Assembly (NCBI GenBank): GCA_964638875.1
Contig: CAZXBL010000015.1
Location: forward strand, 1-20,392
Direction of reading: 5' to 3'
From: JALRHH01 sp964638875
GTDB lineage: Bacteria > Patescibacteriota > Saccharimonadia > Saccharimonadales > JALRHH01
DNA: 20,392 nucleotides
Below are positions 13,218 through 20,138 of this stretch, piece by piece. Made by a program: the position numbers and the translations under genes. Below the pieces are notes generated by a model. It saw only the letters and a list, made by a program, of their open reading frames with translations, did no database searches and had not been told where the DNA came from. Within the stretch, counting starts at the first letter, position 1, and the number at the start of each line of letters is the position of its first letter.

Positions 13218-13919
13218 ATGGCATCAAGGACTGATAGCGAGCGATATGAGCATGCTCTTGCAAAATGGGACAACCTCCAAGAGGCAGGCAACTTTAGTGT
13301 ACCCAAAGAAATAGGAACATGTGCTGTGCTACTTGCATACAACTACATGCGAGACACTGACCCGGGTGTCCGTGATCCATTCCCTCTATTCGTTAAAGAC
13401 GCTCTTTGGGTGTGCGATCGAATAAGCCAGAGAGGTAAAAATGTAGAGCTAGCTATCGATGCATCCCACGAAGACTTCCGCGCTGTTATGCAGGATGAAA
13501 AAATATCTGATGTTGTCGTAATTGGTAATGGTGTCCTCAGTCGAGTATTTTTGCCCAGCCCACAGAAGCGAGTTGGCTGGGGGCATATATCTCGGATGAC
13601 CGATCACTTAAAAACAGGCGACTTTGTACAGCGTTTTTGCGGAGGTACCCCTGACGCCTTAAATGTGCCCATGGGCATTATGGCTGTTGATAACCATGCA
13701 AATGTTCACGCCCCACTGTGGAAGTACTTTACGCCAAAATCACACGATAGTGCCCATAACCAACGTATCCAGCCAGTTACGACTATGAAACGTATATCAC
13801 TGGCTAATATTAAAGATACATTTCCTCAACAAAAGAAAGGTTATACTCTTGGGCAAAAGTCCGCTTACACGCTAAGCTCGTTGCGTCGAATAGCTGTGCT
13901 CTCGGCACGGGTTATGTAA
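13218..13919 (+). CDS. Unknown 233-aa protein, plus strand
   Basis: Not recognised; the only sizeable plus-strand gene here. It is a soluble-looking protein with four Cys (34, 67, 142 and one in the N-terminal half region is not certain) and no signal peptide or membrane segment. Notable stretches are KDALWVCDRISQRGKNVELAI, a beta-like DVVVIGNGVLSR, and a conserved-looking core GGTPDALNVPMGIMAVDNHA with histidines. The C-terminus is basic (TLSSLRRIAVLSARVM). No ribosome-binding site precedes the ATG; TATGTT ends 8 nt before it, suggesting a leaderless mRNA. It is divergent from the J-domain gene and ends at a terminator shared with tuf. Confidence 0.8.
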   Translation: MASRTDSERYEHALAKWDNLQEAGNFSVPKEIGTCAVLLAYNYMRDTDPGVRDPFPLFVKDALWVCDRISQRGKNVELAIDASHEDFRAVMQDEKISDVVVIGNGVLSRVFLPSPQKRVGWGHISRMTDHLKTGDFVQRFCGGTPDALNVPMGIMAVDNHANVHAPLWKYFTPKSHDSAHNQRIQPVTTMKRISLANIKDTFPQQKKGYTLGQKSAYTLSSLRRIAVLSARVM

Positions 13920-13921
13920 AT

Positions 13922-13950
13922 TAAAAAGGAGCGATATTCGCTCCTTTTTA
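13922..13950. terminator. Perfect bidirectional terminator between tuf and the 233-aa gene
   Basis: A 12-bp perfect stem (13923-13934 with 13938-13949, loop TAT), extended by a T-A pair at the ends. One arm begins with five A and the other ends with five T, so it can terminate the plus-strand gene and tuf equally. Confidence 0.9.
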
Positions 13951-13968
13951 CATAGGTTTGGGTAGTTA

Positions 13969-15153
13969 CTATTTGGTAATCTTAGTAACAACACCTGCAC
14001 CAACGGTGCGGCCACCTTCACGGATAGCAAAGTTTAGACCTTGCTCCATAGCGATAGGTGCAAGCAACTTAACCTTGAAAGTGATTGTGTCACCAGGCAT
14101 GACCATTTCTTTGTCAGCTGGCAATTCAACTTCACCAGTTACGTCCGTAGTACGGAAGTAAAACTGTGGTTTGTAACCCTTGAAGAATGGAGTGTGACGT
14201 CCACCTTCTTCTTTAGTAAGGATGTATACCTCAGCGTCAAATTCGGTGTGAGGAGTGATTGAACCAGGCTTACAAAGAACTTGACCACGTTCGATCTGTT
14301 CGCGTTCGATACCACGAAGGAGAAGTCCAGCGTTGTCGCCAGCCTGACCTTGGTCGAGCTGCTTTTTGAACATTTCAACACCAGTAACGACTGATTTCTG
14401 AGTTTCACGGATACCAACAATTTCAACTTCGTCGTTGATCTTGATGATACCTTGCTCGATACGACCAGTAGCAACAGTTCCACGACCCTTGATTGAGAAA
14501 ACGTCTTCGATAGGCATCAGGAATGGCTTGTCTAGTTCACGAGTTGGTTCTGGAACGTAGTCGTCAAGTGCTTTGACGAGTTCCATGATTGCGTCTTCTG
14601 AAGCTGCGTCACCTTCAAGTGCCTTAGTAGCAGAACCCTTGATGATAGGAGCATCTTCGTCGAAACCGTTCTTAGCGAGCAGTTCACGAATGTCCATTTC
14701 AACGAGCTCAACTAGTTCTGGGTCAGCGAGGTCCATCTTGTTCATGAAAACAAGAATCTTAGGCACACCAACCTGCTTAGCAAGCAGTACGTGCTCACGA
14801 GTCTGTGGAAGAGGACCATCGTTAGCACCAACAACGAGGATAGCTCCGTCGATCTGTGCAGCACCGGTGATCATGTTCTTAACGTAGTCAGCGTGACCTG
14901 GCATGTCAACGTGAGCATAGTGACGCTTTTCTGACTCATACTCCTGGTGAGAAGTAGCGATGGTTATACCACGAGCCTTCTCTTCTGGTGCGTTGTCAAT
15001 TTCGTCGTAGTTCTTAGGCTGGTTAACAGCACTAGGAAGTTTCTTAGCAAGCACATGTGTGATTGCAGCAGTCAAAGTAGTCTTACCGTGGTCAACGTGA
15101 CCCATGGTACCTACATTAACGTGGGGCTTACTTCGGTCGAAGTTCTCTGCCAT
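13969..15153 (-). CDS. tuf: Elongation factor Tu
   Basis: GTPase that delivers aminoacyl-tRNA to the ribosomal A site. The 394-residue product is full length, with G1 GHVDHGKTT (18-26), G2 region RGITIATSH (61-69), G3 DMPGH (83-87; DCPGH is usual), G4 NKMD (138-141) and G5 SATK (174-177), followed by domains 2 and 3 (RGTVATGRIEQG; PFFKGYKPQFYFRTTDVTG). The catalytic His87 is present. An AGGAGT ribosome-binding site precedes the ATG. It has its own promoter and a strong terminator, so it is transcribed separately at high level. Confidence 0.99.
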   Translation of the reverse strand: MAENFDRSKPHVNVGTMGHVDHGKTTLTAAITHVLAKKLPSAVNQPKNYDEIDNAPEEKARGITIATSHQEYESEKRHYAHVDMPGHADYVKNMITGAAQIDGAILVVGANDGPLPQTREHVLLAKQVGVPKILVFMNKMDLADPELVELVEMDIRELLAKNGFDEDAPIIKGSATKALEGDAASEDAIMELVKALDDYVPEPTRELDKPFLMPIEDVFSIKGRGTVATGRIEQGIIKINDEVEIVGIRETQKSVVTGVEMFKKQLDQGQAGDNAGLLLRGIEREQIERGQVLCKPGSITPHTEFDAEVYILTKEEGGRHTPFFKGYKPQFYFRTTDVTGEVELPADKEMVMPGDTITFKVKLLAPIAMEQGLNFAIREGGRTVGAGVVTKITK

Positions 15154-15198
15154 ATTATTGGACTCCTGTAAATTACATTAATTTTTGCATAAATATAT

Positions 15199-15221
15199 AG
15201 ATACCCATGCGAGATACCCAT
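15199..15221. repeat. Direct repeat in the tuf leader
   Basis: AGATACCCAT occurs at 15199-15208 and 15212-15221, a 13-bp period. On the minus strand the copies lie just after the tuf -10 box, the first at the expected transcription start. They might be an operator or an initially transcribed regulatory element. Confidence 0.45.
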
Positions 15222-15223
15222 CA

Positions 15224-15252
15224 ATTATAGAGCAATTAACGGGGGTTGTAAA
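15224..15252 (-). promoter_or_regulatory. Promoter of tuf
   Basis: TTTACA (15252-15247), a 17-nt spacer and a perfect TATAAT (15229-15224) on the minus strand. The predicted start near 15217 gives a leader of about 64 nt. This is the best-matching promoter in the window. Confidence 0.8.
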
Positions 15253-15272
15253 GTGTTATAATTGTGCAATCT

Positions 15273-15632
15273 CTAGGATCTTGCGATGCCGACGAAGGCT
15301 GCTGCTGTCCCACCTAATTTCTGCACTTTTCGGAGGATTTTTCCTGCTGGTTTATGATAATCTACCCCCAAGATTTCCTCTCTGTGGGTCATTGGATGTG
15401 TTCGGCGAGGGAATCGTTGAGTTACCACGATTTCGTAACCGACCGGTAATTCTTCCTCTTCATCAGGAAGCCCTGCTCTTGCTTTTAGCACCTTGTCCTT
15501 TAGGATTGCTGCCTCAAGACCAAACTTGTCTAGTTCCCACGCTTCTAGCCACTGTGATTCTAGCTGCGCAAGCTTACATTCAGGTGACAGATCACTTTGT
15601 GTATCCGGTCGTTGTTCGCTTGTTGTATCCAT
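15273..15632 (-). CDS. Unknown 119-aa protein between fusA and tuf
   Basis: Not recognised. It follows fusA by 12 nt with only a weak ribosome-binding site (TAAGAA) and precedes the tuf promoter, so it is probably the last gene of the fusA transcript. The N-terminal half is acidic and helical (KLAQLESQWLEAWELDKFGL), followed by an acidic DEEEELPVGYE turn, a basic stretch (TQRFPRRTHPMTHREE) and a C-terminal part rich in Lys and Gly. One Cys (19). No signal peptide or membrane segment. The place between the two elongation factor genes is normally empty or holds rpsJ-type genes. Confidence 0.75.
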   Translation of the reverse strand: MDTTSEQRPDTQSDLSPECKLAQLESQWLEAWELDKFGLEAAILKDKVLKARAGLPDEEEELPVGYEIVVTQRFPRRTHPMTHREEILGVDYHKPAGKILRKVQKLGGTAAAFVGIARS

Positions 15633-15644
15633 AATTCTTACTAT

Positions 15645-17732
15645 CTATTTGGCGTTTTTGGCTACGATCGCTTCGGTTACGTGGCTTGGAACGTCAGCAT
15701 AATGGTCAAGCTCCATGCTCGAAGCTGCACGTCCTTGGGTGTTTGAACGAAGGTTGGTTGTGTAACCAAACATTTCACCAAGCGGTACGAATGCTGTAAT
15801 TTGCTTGACGCCATTCTGGAGGTCTTCCATTGATTCGATACGACCACGTTTGCTGTTCAAGTCACCGATCACATCACCCATGAACTCTTCAGGAGTAACG
15901 ACTACTACCTTCATTACAGGCTCAAGTAGCACTGGGTTGGCCTTTTTGACACCTTCTTGTAACGCCATAGAACCAGCGATTTTAAAGGCCATTTCGTTGG
16001 AGTCAACGTCGTGGTATGACCCATCATATAGTTCAGCCTTGATGTCTACAACTGGGTATCCAGCCAAAACACCGCTGTTCATCGCCTCGATAATACCGTT
16101 TTCTACTGGCTTAATGTATTCACTTGGAACGACACCACCCTTGATAGAGTTGATGAATTCAAAGCCCTTGCCTGCCTCGTTCTGTGAAAGGCGAAGCCAA
16201 ACGTCACCATACTGACCACGTCCACCGGACTGCTTGATGAACTTACCTTGGACTTCAACGGCGTCCTTGCGGATCGTTTCACGGTAGGCGACCTGAGGCT
16301 GACCAATATTAGCTTCGACGTTAAATTCGCGCTTCATACGGTCAACGAGGATTTCAAGGTGGAGCTCACCCATACCAGAGATAATTGTCTGACCAGTTTC
16401 GTCATCAACACGGACACGGAAGGTTGGGTCTTCTTCTGCAAGTCGCTGCAGTGCGATGCCCATCTTTTCTTGGTCGGCCTTAGTCTTTGGCTCGATAGCA
16501 ATTGATACGGGCGGTTCTGGGAAATCGATAGATTCAAGTACGATCGGATTGTTCGGGTCACAAAGTGTGTGGCCAGTTGTTGTACCCTTTAGGCCAACAA
16601 TTGCTGCAATGTCACCAGCGCCGACCTCAGTTACATCGGTTCGCTTGTCCGCCTGCAGACGCACGATGCGACCGACACGCTCTTTTTCACCTGTTGAGCT
16701 GTTCAGTACATACGAACCAGCCGTAACTTTACCTGAGTAAACACGGAAATATGCCAGCTTACCAACAAATGGGTCAGTTGTGATCTTGAATGCAAGAGAT
16801 GCGAATGGTTCTGCTTCTGAGGGCTTTCGTTCAATCTCGTCACCTGTCTTAGGATGAGTGCCCCAAGTAGAACTGACGTCTAGCGGGCTTGGCAGGTAGT
16901 CATTAACCATATCGAGAACCTTTTCCACGATCACCCCGCGGCCATCACCACCGGTAACAGCAAAGAAACGACCAGACAGTACAGCGCTACGAATAGCCTG
17001 TTTGATTTCATCAATAGAAAGACCTTCTTCGCCTACCTCAAAGTACTTTTCGAGCATTGCTTCGTCTTCTGCAACAGCATTTTCGATCAGAAGGCTACGA
17101 GCTTTCTTGACCTGGTCCATCATGTCGGCAGGGATCTCACCTTCGACAAGTGCTTTGTCATGGAAGTCAGTGTAGGTGTATGCCTTCATTTCAACGAGGT
17201 CAACGATACCATTAATTGACTGTTCAAAGCCAATTGGTAGGTGAACCGGGAAAGCACGCTTTGAAAGACGAGCATGGATAGATTCAAGTGATTTGTAAAA
17301 ATCACCCCCAGTTTGGTTGATCTTGTTGATAAAACAAATACGAGGCACGCCGTACTTGTCAGCCTGGCGCCAAACGGTTTCAGACTGTGACTCGACACCC
17401 ATCTTACCGTCAAAGACAACACATGCACCGTCAAGCACGCGCAGAGATCGCTCTACTTCAACAGTAAAGTCGATGTGGCCCGGTGTATCAATAATGTTAA
17501 TCTGGTTGCCCTTCCAGAAACAGGTAACAGATGCAGCAACAATGGTAATACCGCGTTCTCGTTCCTGAGCCATCCAGTCGGTAGTGGTTTCACCTTCGTG
17601 TACGGCACCAATCTTGTGAGACAAACCGGTTCGGTACAAAATACCTTCAGTTGTGGTGGTTTTACCGGCGTCAATGTGCGCGATAATACCGAGGTTACGG
17701 ATGTCTTTCATTGGTGTTGTCTTTGCTGCCAT
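15645..17732 (-). CDS. fusA: Elongation factor G
   Basis: GTPase that drives translocation and, with RRF, ribosome recycling. The 695-residue product has all five domains: G1 AHIDAGKTT (18-26), G2 RGIT (60-63), G3 DTPGH (82-86), domain IV QSGGRGQYG and HDVDSNEMAFK, and the C-terminal domain. Two guanine-recognition motifs are unusual: G4 reads NKIN (136-139) where NKxD is expected, and G5 reads VTGGDGRG (259-266) where GSAFKNKG is usual. The start at 17732 (MAAKTTP) is chosen over upstream in-frame codons because AAGGAA lies before it and homology begins there. Confidence 0.98.
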   Translation of the reverse strand: MAAKTTPMKDIRNLGIIAHIDAGKTTTTEGILYRTGLSHKIGAVHEGETTTDWMAQERERGITIVAASVTCFWKGNQINIIDTPGHIDFTVEVERSLRVLDGACVVFDGKMGVESQSETVWRQADKYGVPRICFINKINQTGGDFYKSLESIHARLSKRAFPVHLPIGFEQSINGIVDLVEMKAYTYTDFHDKALVEGEIPADMMDQVKKARSLLIENAVAEDEAMLEKYFEVGEEGLSIDEIKQAIRSAVLSGRFFAVTGGDGRGVIVEKVLDMVNDYLPSPLDVSSTWGTHPKTGDEIERKPSEAEPFASLAFKITTDPFVGKLAYFRVYSGKVTAGSYVLNSSTGEKERVGRIVRLQADKRTDVTEVGAGDIAAIVGLKGTTTGHTLCDPNNPIVLESIDFPEPPVSIAIEPKTKADQEKMGIALQRLAEEDPTFRVRVDDETGQTIISGMGELHLEILVDRMKREFNVEANIGQPQVAYRETIRKDAVEVQGKFIKQSGGRGQYGDVWLRLSQNEAGKGFEFINSIKGGVVPSEYIKPVENGIIEAMNSGVLAGYPVVDIKAELYDGSYHDVDSNEMAFKIAGSMALQEGVKKANPVLLEPVMKVVVVTPEEFMGDVIGDLNSKRGRIESMEDLQNGVKQITAFVPLGEMFGYTTNLRSNTQGRAASSMELDHYADVPSHVTEAIVAKNAK

Positions 17733-17930
17733 TATGGTTCCTTTGTATGCGTAGCTTTTTTGAGAGTGGTAATTTCCGTTCAATCGAGGACATTTCTTCC
17801 GTCGTATATATACGTCTAACGAAATGGAAGCCTCGCCTGAACGCAAATTACCCTTGACTCAAAAAATCTACTTATCTGTGGTTATTAATGAGTTTTACGC
17901 GCAAATAAAAAATCCACGCCCAAACGTTCT
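17733..17930 (-). promoter_or_regulatory. Long structured fusA leader
   Basis: About 200 nt without a gene between the likely start point and fusA. A composite hairpin is visible on the minus strand: CGAGG (17835-17831) with CCTCG (17789-17785), CATTTC (17826-17821) with GAAATG (17796-17791), and at the tip the palindrome CGTATATATACG (17814-17803). A ribosome-binding site AAGGAA follows near the fusA ATG. The function is unknown; it may control EF-G synthesis. Confidence 0.45.
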
Positions 17931-17935
17931 AAACA

Positions 17936-17964
17936 ATCTTATCAGATTTTAGCTACTTTGTCAG
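17936..17964 (-). promoter_or_regulatory. Candidate fusA promoter
   Basis: CTGACA (17964-17959), a 17-nt spacer and TAAGAT (17941-17936) on the minus strand, the same -10 hexamer as the rplC promoter. It lies 20 nt after the upstream small gene, so fusA can be expressed apart from rpsL and rpsG. Confidence 0.55.
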
Positions 17965-17983
17965 TAGTTAGACCCCTTTATTT

Positions 17984-18304
17984 TTATCTTGGGAGATCTC
18001 CTCGTTTTACAACATCTTCTGCTAAATACTTTGCAAGGACACAATGTACTCCGTCGCAAGTTTTCGCTAACGCTTGGCAGCCGAGGGTCTGAGCTGATAT
18101 CACTCTCTCTTCATGCTCCTTTGTAATTTTCGCTATGTTCAACTTCCCAAGATCATCTTGGGGACCATCAGATTCATGTTTTCTTTGAGCTTGCCGATAC
18201 AAATCGCGTGTATCCTCCAGTCTTTCATCGAGGGCCATTTCAATAGCCTCAGCAACGGGGCAAGCTTCAGTACAGCCTACGGGTGAAATCGAAATTTCTG
18301 TCAT
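17984..18304 (-). CDS. Unknown 106-aa cysteine-bearing protein
   Basis: Not recognised. Third gene of the cassette between rpsG and fusA. An AAGGAG site overlaps the stop of the preceding gene and lies 7 nt before the ATG. Five Cys: C11 and C15 in GCTEACPVAEAIEMAL, and C76, C83, C88 in GCQALAKTCDGVHCVLAKYL. A charged helical middle lies between the two clusters. The pattern could bind a metal or form disulfides, but it matches no family I know. No signal peptide or membrane segment is seen. Confidence 0.78.
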   Translation of the reverse strand: MTEISISPVGCTEACPVAEAIEMALDERLEDTRDLYRQAQRKHESDGPQDDLGKLNIAKITKEHEERVISAQTLGCQALAKTCDGVHCVLAKYLAEDVVKRGDLPR

Positions 18305-18313
18305 ACAAGCTCC

Positions 18314-18649
18314 TTACATTTTCTCAATGTTCATTGATCCTTGGTTGTAGCCAGCTATTTCTACGGCCGGTTTGCCCAAAACTAGTCCTAGAACAGCGTT
18401 TAGTTGGTTCTCGACGCCGCAGCCAGCCAACCCTGGCGCCGCGATATTTTCAGTATCAGTTTCCTCCACAGTAGCATCCACACCTCTAGGGCAATCTGGC
18501 GCCAACTTCTCATAAGCTGTGCGTGTCACTGTTAGTTGTGCTAATTTCTCTCGCTTCACGTATTTAGTGAAAATATCACCCGGATTTTCTTCTACGATTG
18601 CCTCTGCTAGACCCAATGCTTTTGCGTAATTACAGCTTTCGCATCCCAT
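18314..18649 (-). CDS. Unknown 111-aa cysteine-bearing protein
   Basis: Not recognised. Second gene of the cassette; a GGAG site 8 nt before ATG lies just after the stop of the previous gene. It begins MGCESCNYAKALGLAEAI with a CxxC at 3-6, with further Cys at 53 (PDCPRG) and 77 (GLAGCG). The N-terminal half is helical and charged; the C-terminal third is hydrophobic and glycine-rich (NQLNAVLGLVLGKPAVEIAG). The opening resembles that of the neighbouring 106-aa protein (G-C-x(2,3)-C, then A-x-A-[IL]), which hints at common origin. Confidence 0.78.
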   Translation of the reverse strand: MGCESCNYAKALGLAEAIVEENPGDIFTKYVKREKLAQLTVTRTAYEKLAPDCPRGVDATVEETDTENIAAPGLAGCGVENQLNAVLGLVLGKPAVEIAGYNQGSMNIEKM

Positions 18650-18662
18650 AATTAAATCTCCA

Positions 18663-18950
18663 TTAACTATTATCAGTTGCTCCTGCTTGCTGAAACGATT
18701 GCACTCGATCTTTCATCCACAAGTTTACTCCAAGGTCGGTACAGGCAACGCGACCAACACAATGTCCACCAGTGAGATCTACATCCACGACTTCACCCTG
18801 ACGAACCTTTACTGAGTCCTTGTACTCTTCACTTTTGTAACTTGGCCCATCGCAGTTTAAACTAACTACAATACCGTGTTTATCAACATCTTCCTGCGTC
18901 AACTCGCATTTGTCTCTACATTGGGTAGGTATTTGATTAAACTCTGCCAT
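18663..18950 (-). CDS. Unknown 95-aa cysteine-bearing protein
   Basis: Not recognised. First gene of the cassette after rpsG. A longer frame exists upstream but would run through the rpsG terminator; the start at 18950 (MAEFNQIPTQ) is preferred, with AAGGAG 7 nt before it. Five Cys: C11 and C15 in QCRDKCELTQEDVDKHG, C33, then C64 and C70 in GGHCVGRVACTDLG. The middle is a Lys/Val/Asp-rich, beta-like region (KVRQGEVVDVDLTGG). No signal peptide. Two spaced Cys pairs suggest a zinc-binding fold, though this is inference. Confidence 0.78.
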   Translation of the reverse strand: MAEFNQIPTQCRDKCELTQEDVDKHGIVVSLNCDGPSYKSEEYKDSVKVRQGEVVDVDLTGGHCVGRVACTDLGVNLWMKDRVQSFQQAGATDNS

Positions 18951-18966
18951 CAATACTCCTTTAAGC

Positions 18967-18987
18967 AAAAGCGCCCTCTCGGGCGCT
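18967..18987 (-). terminator. Hairpin after rpsG (terminator or attenuator)
   Basis: On the minus strand AGCGCCC (18987-18981) and GGGCGCT (18976-18970) form a 7-bp stem around GAGA, a GNRA-type tetraloop, followed by TTT. It begins 6 nt after the rpsG stop and lies 17 nt before the next ATG. The T-tract is short, so partial termination is likely. Confidence 0.65.
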
Positions 18988-18993
18988 CTGTTA

Positions 18994-19473
18994 TTAGAAT
19001 CTCGCAAAGTGAGCAAAGGCACGGTTGGCCTCTGCCATCTTGTGGATGTCTTCTTTCTTCTTTACAGCTGTTCCTGCGTTGTTATAAGCGTCAACGAGCT
19101 CGAGAGCCAAACGGTCTTCCATGCTCATACCCTTACGACTGCGGGCTGCAGCTACGAACCACATAAGAGTTAGGTGCGTCTGGCGCTGACCCTTAACCTC
19201 GAATGGAATCTGGTAGTTAGCACCACCAACACGACGAGAACGAGTCTCCATGTGCGGTTGTACGTTCTTGATCGCTTGGTCAAATACTTCAACTGGGTTT
19301 TGAACCTTCAGCTTGTCAGCAGCCTTTTGCATACCACCGTACACGAGGCGTTCTGCAACCTGCTTCTTGCCGTTCAGCATGACTCGGTTGATAAGCTTCT
19401 GAACCATAACGCTGTTATATACGCGGTCTGGCTGAATATCACGGATAAGTGAAGCTGTTGTCTTCCTAGGCAT
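18994..19473 (-). CDS. rpsG: 30S ribosomal protein uS7 (S7)
   Basis: Primary 16S-binding protein of the 30S head, at the E site. The 159-residue product shows VYNSVMVQKLINRVMLNGKK, FDQAIKNVQPHMETRSRRVGGANYQIP, the RSRKGMSMEDRLALELVDAYN block and the final KMAEANRAFAHFARF. The ATG overlaps the end of the upstream 84-aa gene by 8 nt, and its GAGGAG ribosome-binding site lies inside that gene, so its translation is coupled to it. Confidence 0.98.
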   Translation of the reverse strand: MPRKTTASLIRDIQPDRVYNSVMVQKLINRVMLNGKKQVAERLVYGGMQKAADKLKVQNPVEVFDQAIKNVQPHMETRSRRVGGANYQIPFEVKGQRQTHLTLMWFVAAARSRKGMSMEDRLALELVDAYNNAGTAVKKKEDIHKMAEANRAFAHFARF

Positions 19474-19720
19474 TTTGAATCTCCTCTGGTAGTACTACAC
19501 CCCAGCTCTGAAGAATAGCGGTCATTTTGGGGTGTCGATCTGTATTATCAATTTCGGGTATGGTGAGCAATGCAGCTTCACGCGGGCACAGTGTAGTCTC
19601 GAGTAGCCCAACTGCATTAGTTTTTTGGAAATAGCCAAGTTTTGTGTGGCAATCATAAGGATCATCTGCAACGAAAAACTCACATGCCCCCTGTTCACAA
19701 GGAAAAGCTACAGCAGTCAT
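19466..19720 (-). CDS. Unknown 84-aa cysteine-bearing protein between rpsL and rpsG
   Basis: Not recognised. It starts at the rpsL stop (TAATG) and ends 8 nt inside rpsG, so it is locked into the str operon on both sides. Four Cys: C8 and C13 (PCEQGACEFF), C24 with His25 (YDCHTKLGYF) and C45 (TLCPRE). This layout could bind zinc. The C-terminus (KMTAILQSWGVVLPEEIQ) resembles a short helix. In most bacteria rpsL and rpsG are directly adjacent. It may be a lineage-specific ribosome-associated protein. Confidence 0.82.
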   Translation of the reverse strand: MTAVAFPCEQGACEFFVADDPYDCHTKLGYFQKTNAVGLLETTLCPREAALLTIPEIDNTDRHPKMTAILQSWGVVLPEEIQNA

Positions 19721-20133
19721 TACTTACCTTCTTTCTTGGCGCCGTACTTGGAACGACCCTGTTTGCGGTTGTTTACGCCCTGGAGGTCGAGGCTACCACG
19801 TACGATGTGGTAACGCACACCTGGAAGGTCCTTTACACGTCCACCACGAACAAGCACAACTGCGTGCTCCTGGAGGTTGTGACCCTCACCACCAATATAT
19901 GCCCATACTTCGTAACCGTTGGTCAAACGAACACGTGCGACCTTACGAAGCGCTGAGTTAGGCTTCTTTGGTGTTTTGGTTGTTACCTTGATACAGACAC
20001 CACGCTTGAACGGCGCAGGCTTCTCATAATTTTTAGTTTGAAGATTGTTAACCACGCGCTGCAAATGCGGGGCGCCCGATTTCTTCCCTTTACTAGTACG
20101 CGGTTTGCGCACTAACTGATTAATTGTCGGCAT
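19720..20133 (-). CDS. rpsL: 30S ribosomal protein uS12 (S12)
   Basis: Decoding-centre protein. The 137-residue product is about 13 longer than E. coli S12 because of extra residues in the N-terminal arm (between 11 and 45). The conserved TPKKPNSALRKVARVRL and GGRVKDLPGVRYHIVRG blocks are intact, with Lys57 and Lys101 at the positions of E. coli Lys43 and Lys88, so no classic streptomycin-resistance change is seen. AAGGAG lies 5 nt before the ATG. It heads the str unit. Confidence 0.98.
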   Translation of the reverse strand: MPTINQLVRKPRTSKGKKSGAPHLQRVVNNLQTKNYEKPAPFKRGVCIKVTTKTPKKPNSALRKVARVRLTNGYEVWAYIGGEGHNLQEHAVVLVRGGRVKDLPGVRYHIVRGSLDLQGVNNRKQGRSKYGAKKEGK

Positions 20134-20138
20134 CCATT

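Noticed and set aside
17733..17846. Longer N-terminus for EF-G
   Set aside because: EF-G homology starts at MAAKTTPMKDIRN; the extra 38 residues cover the leader hairpin and lack a ribosome-binding site.
18951..19022. Longer N-terminus for the 95-aa cysteine protein
   Set aside because: It would start inside rpsG and pass through the terminator hairpin, whereas the start at 18950 has an ideal AAGGAG site.
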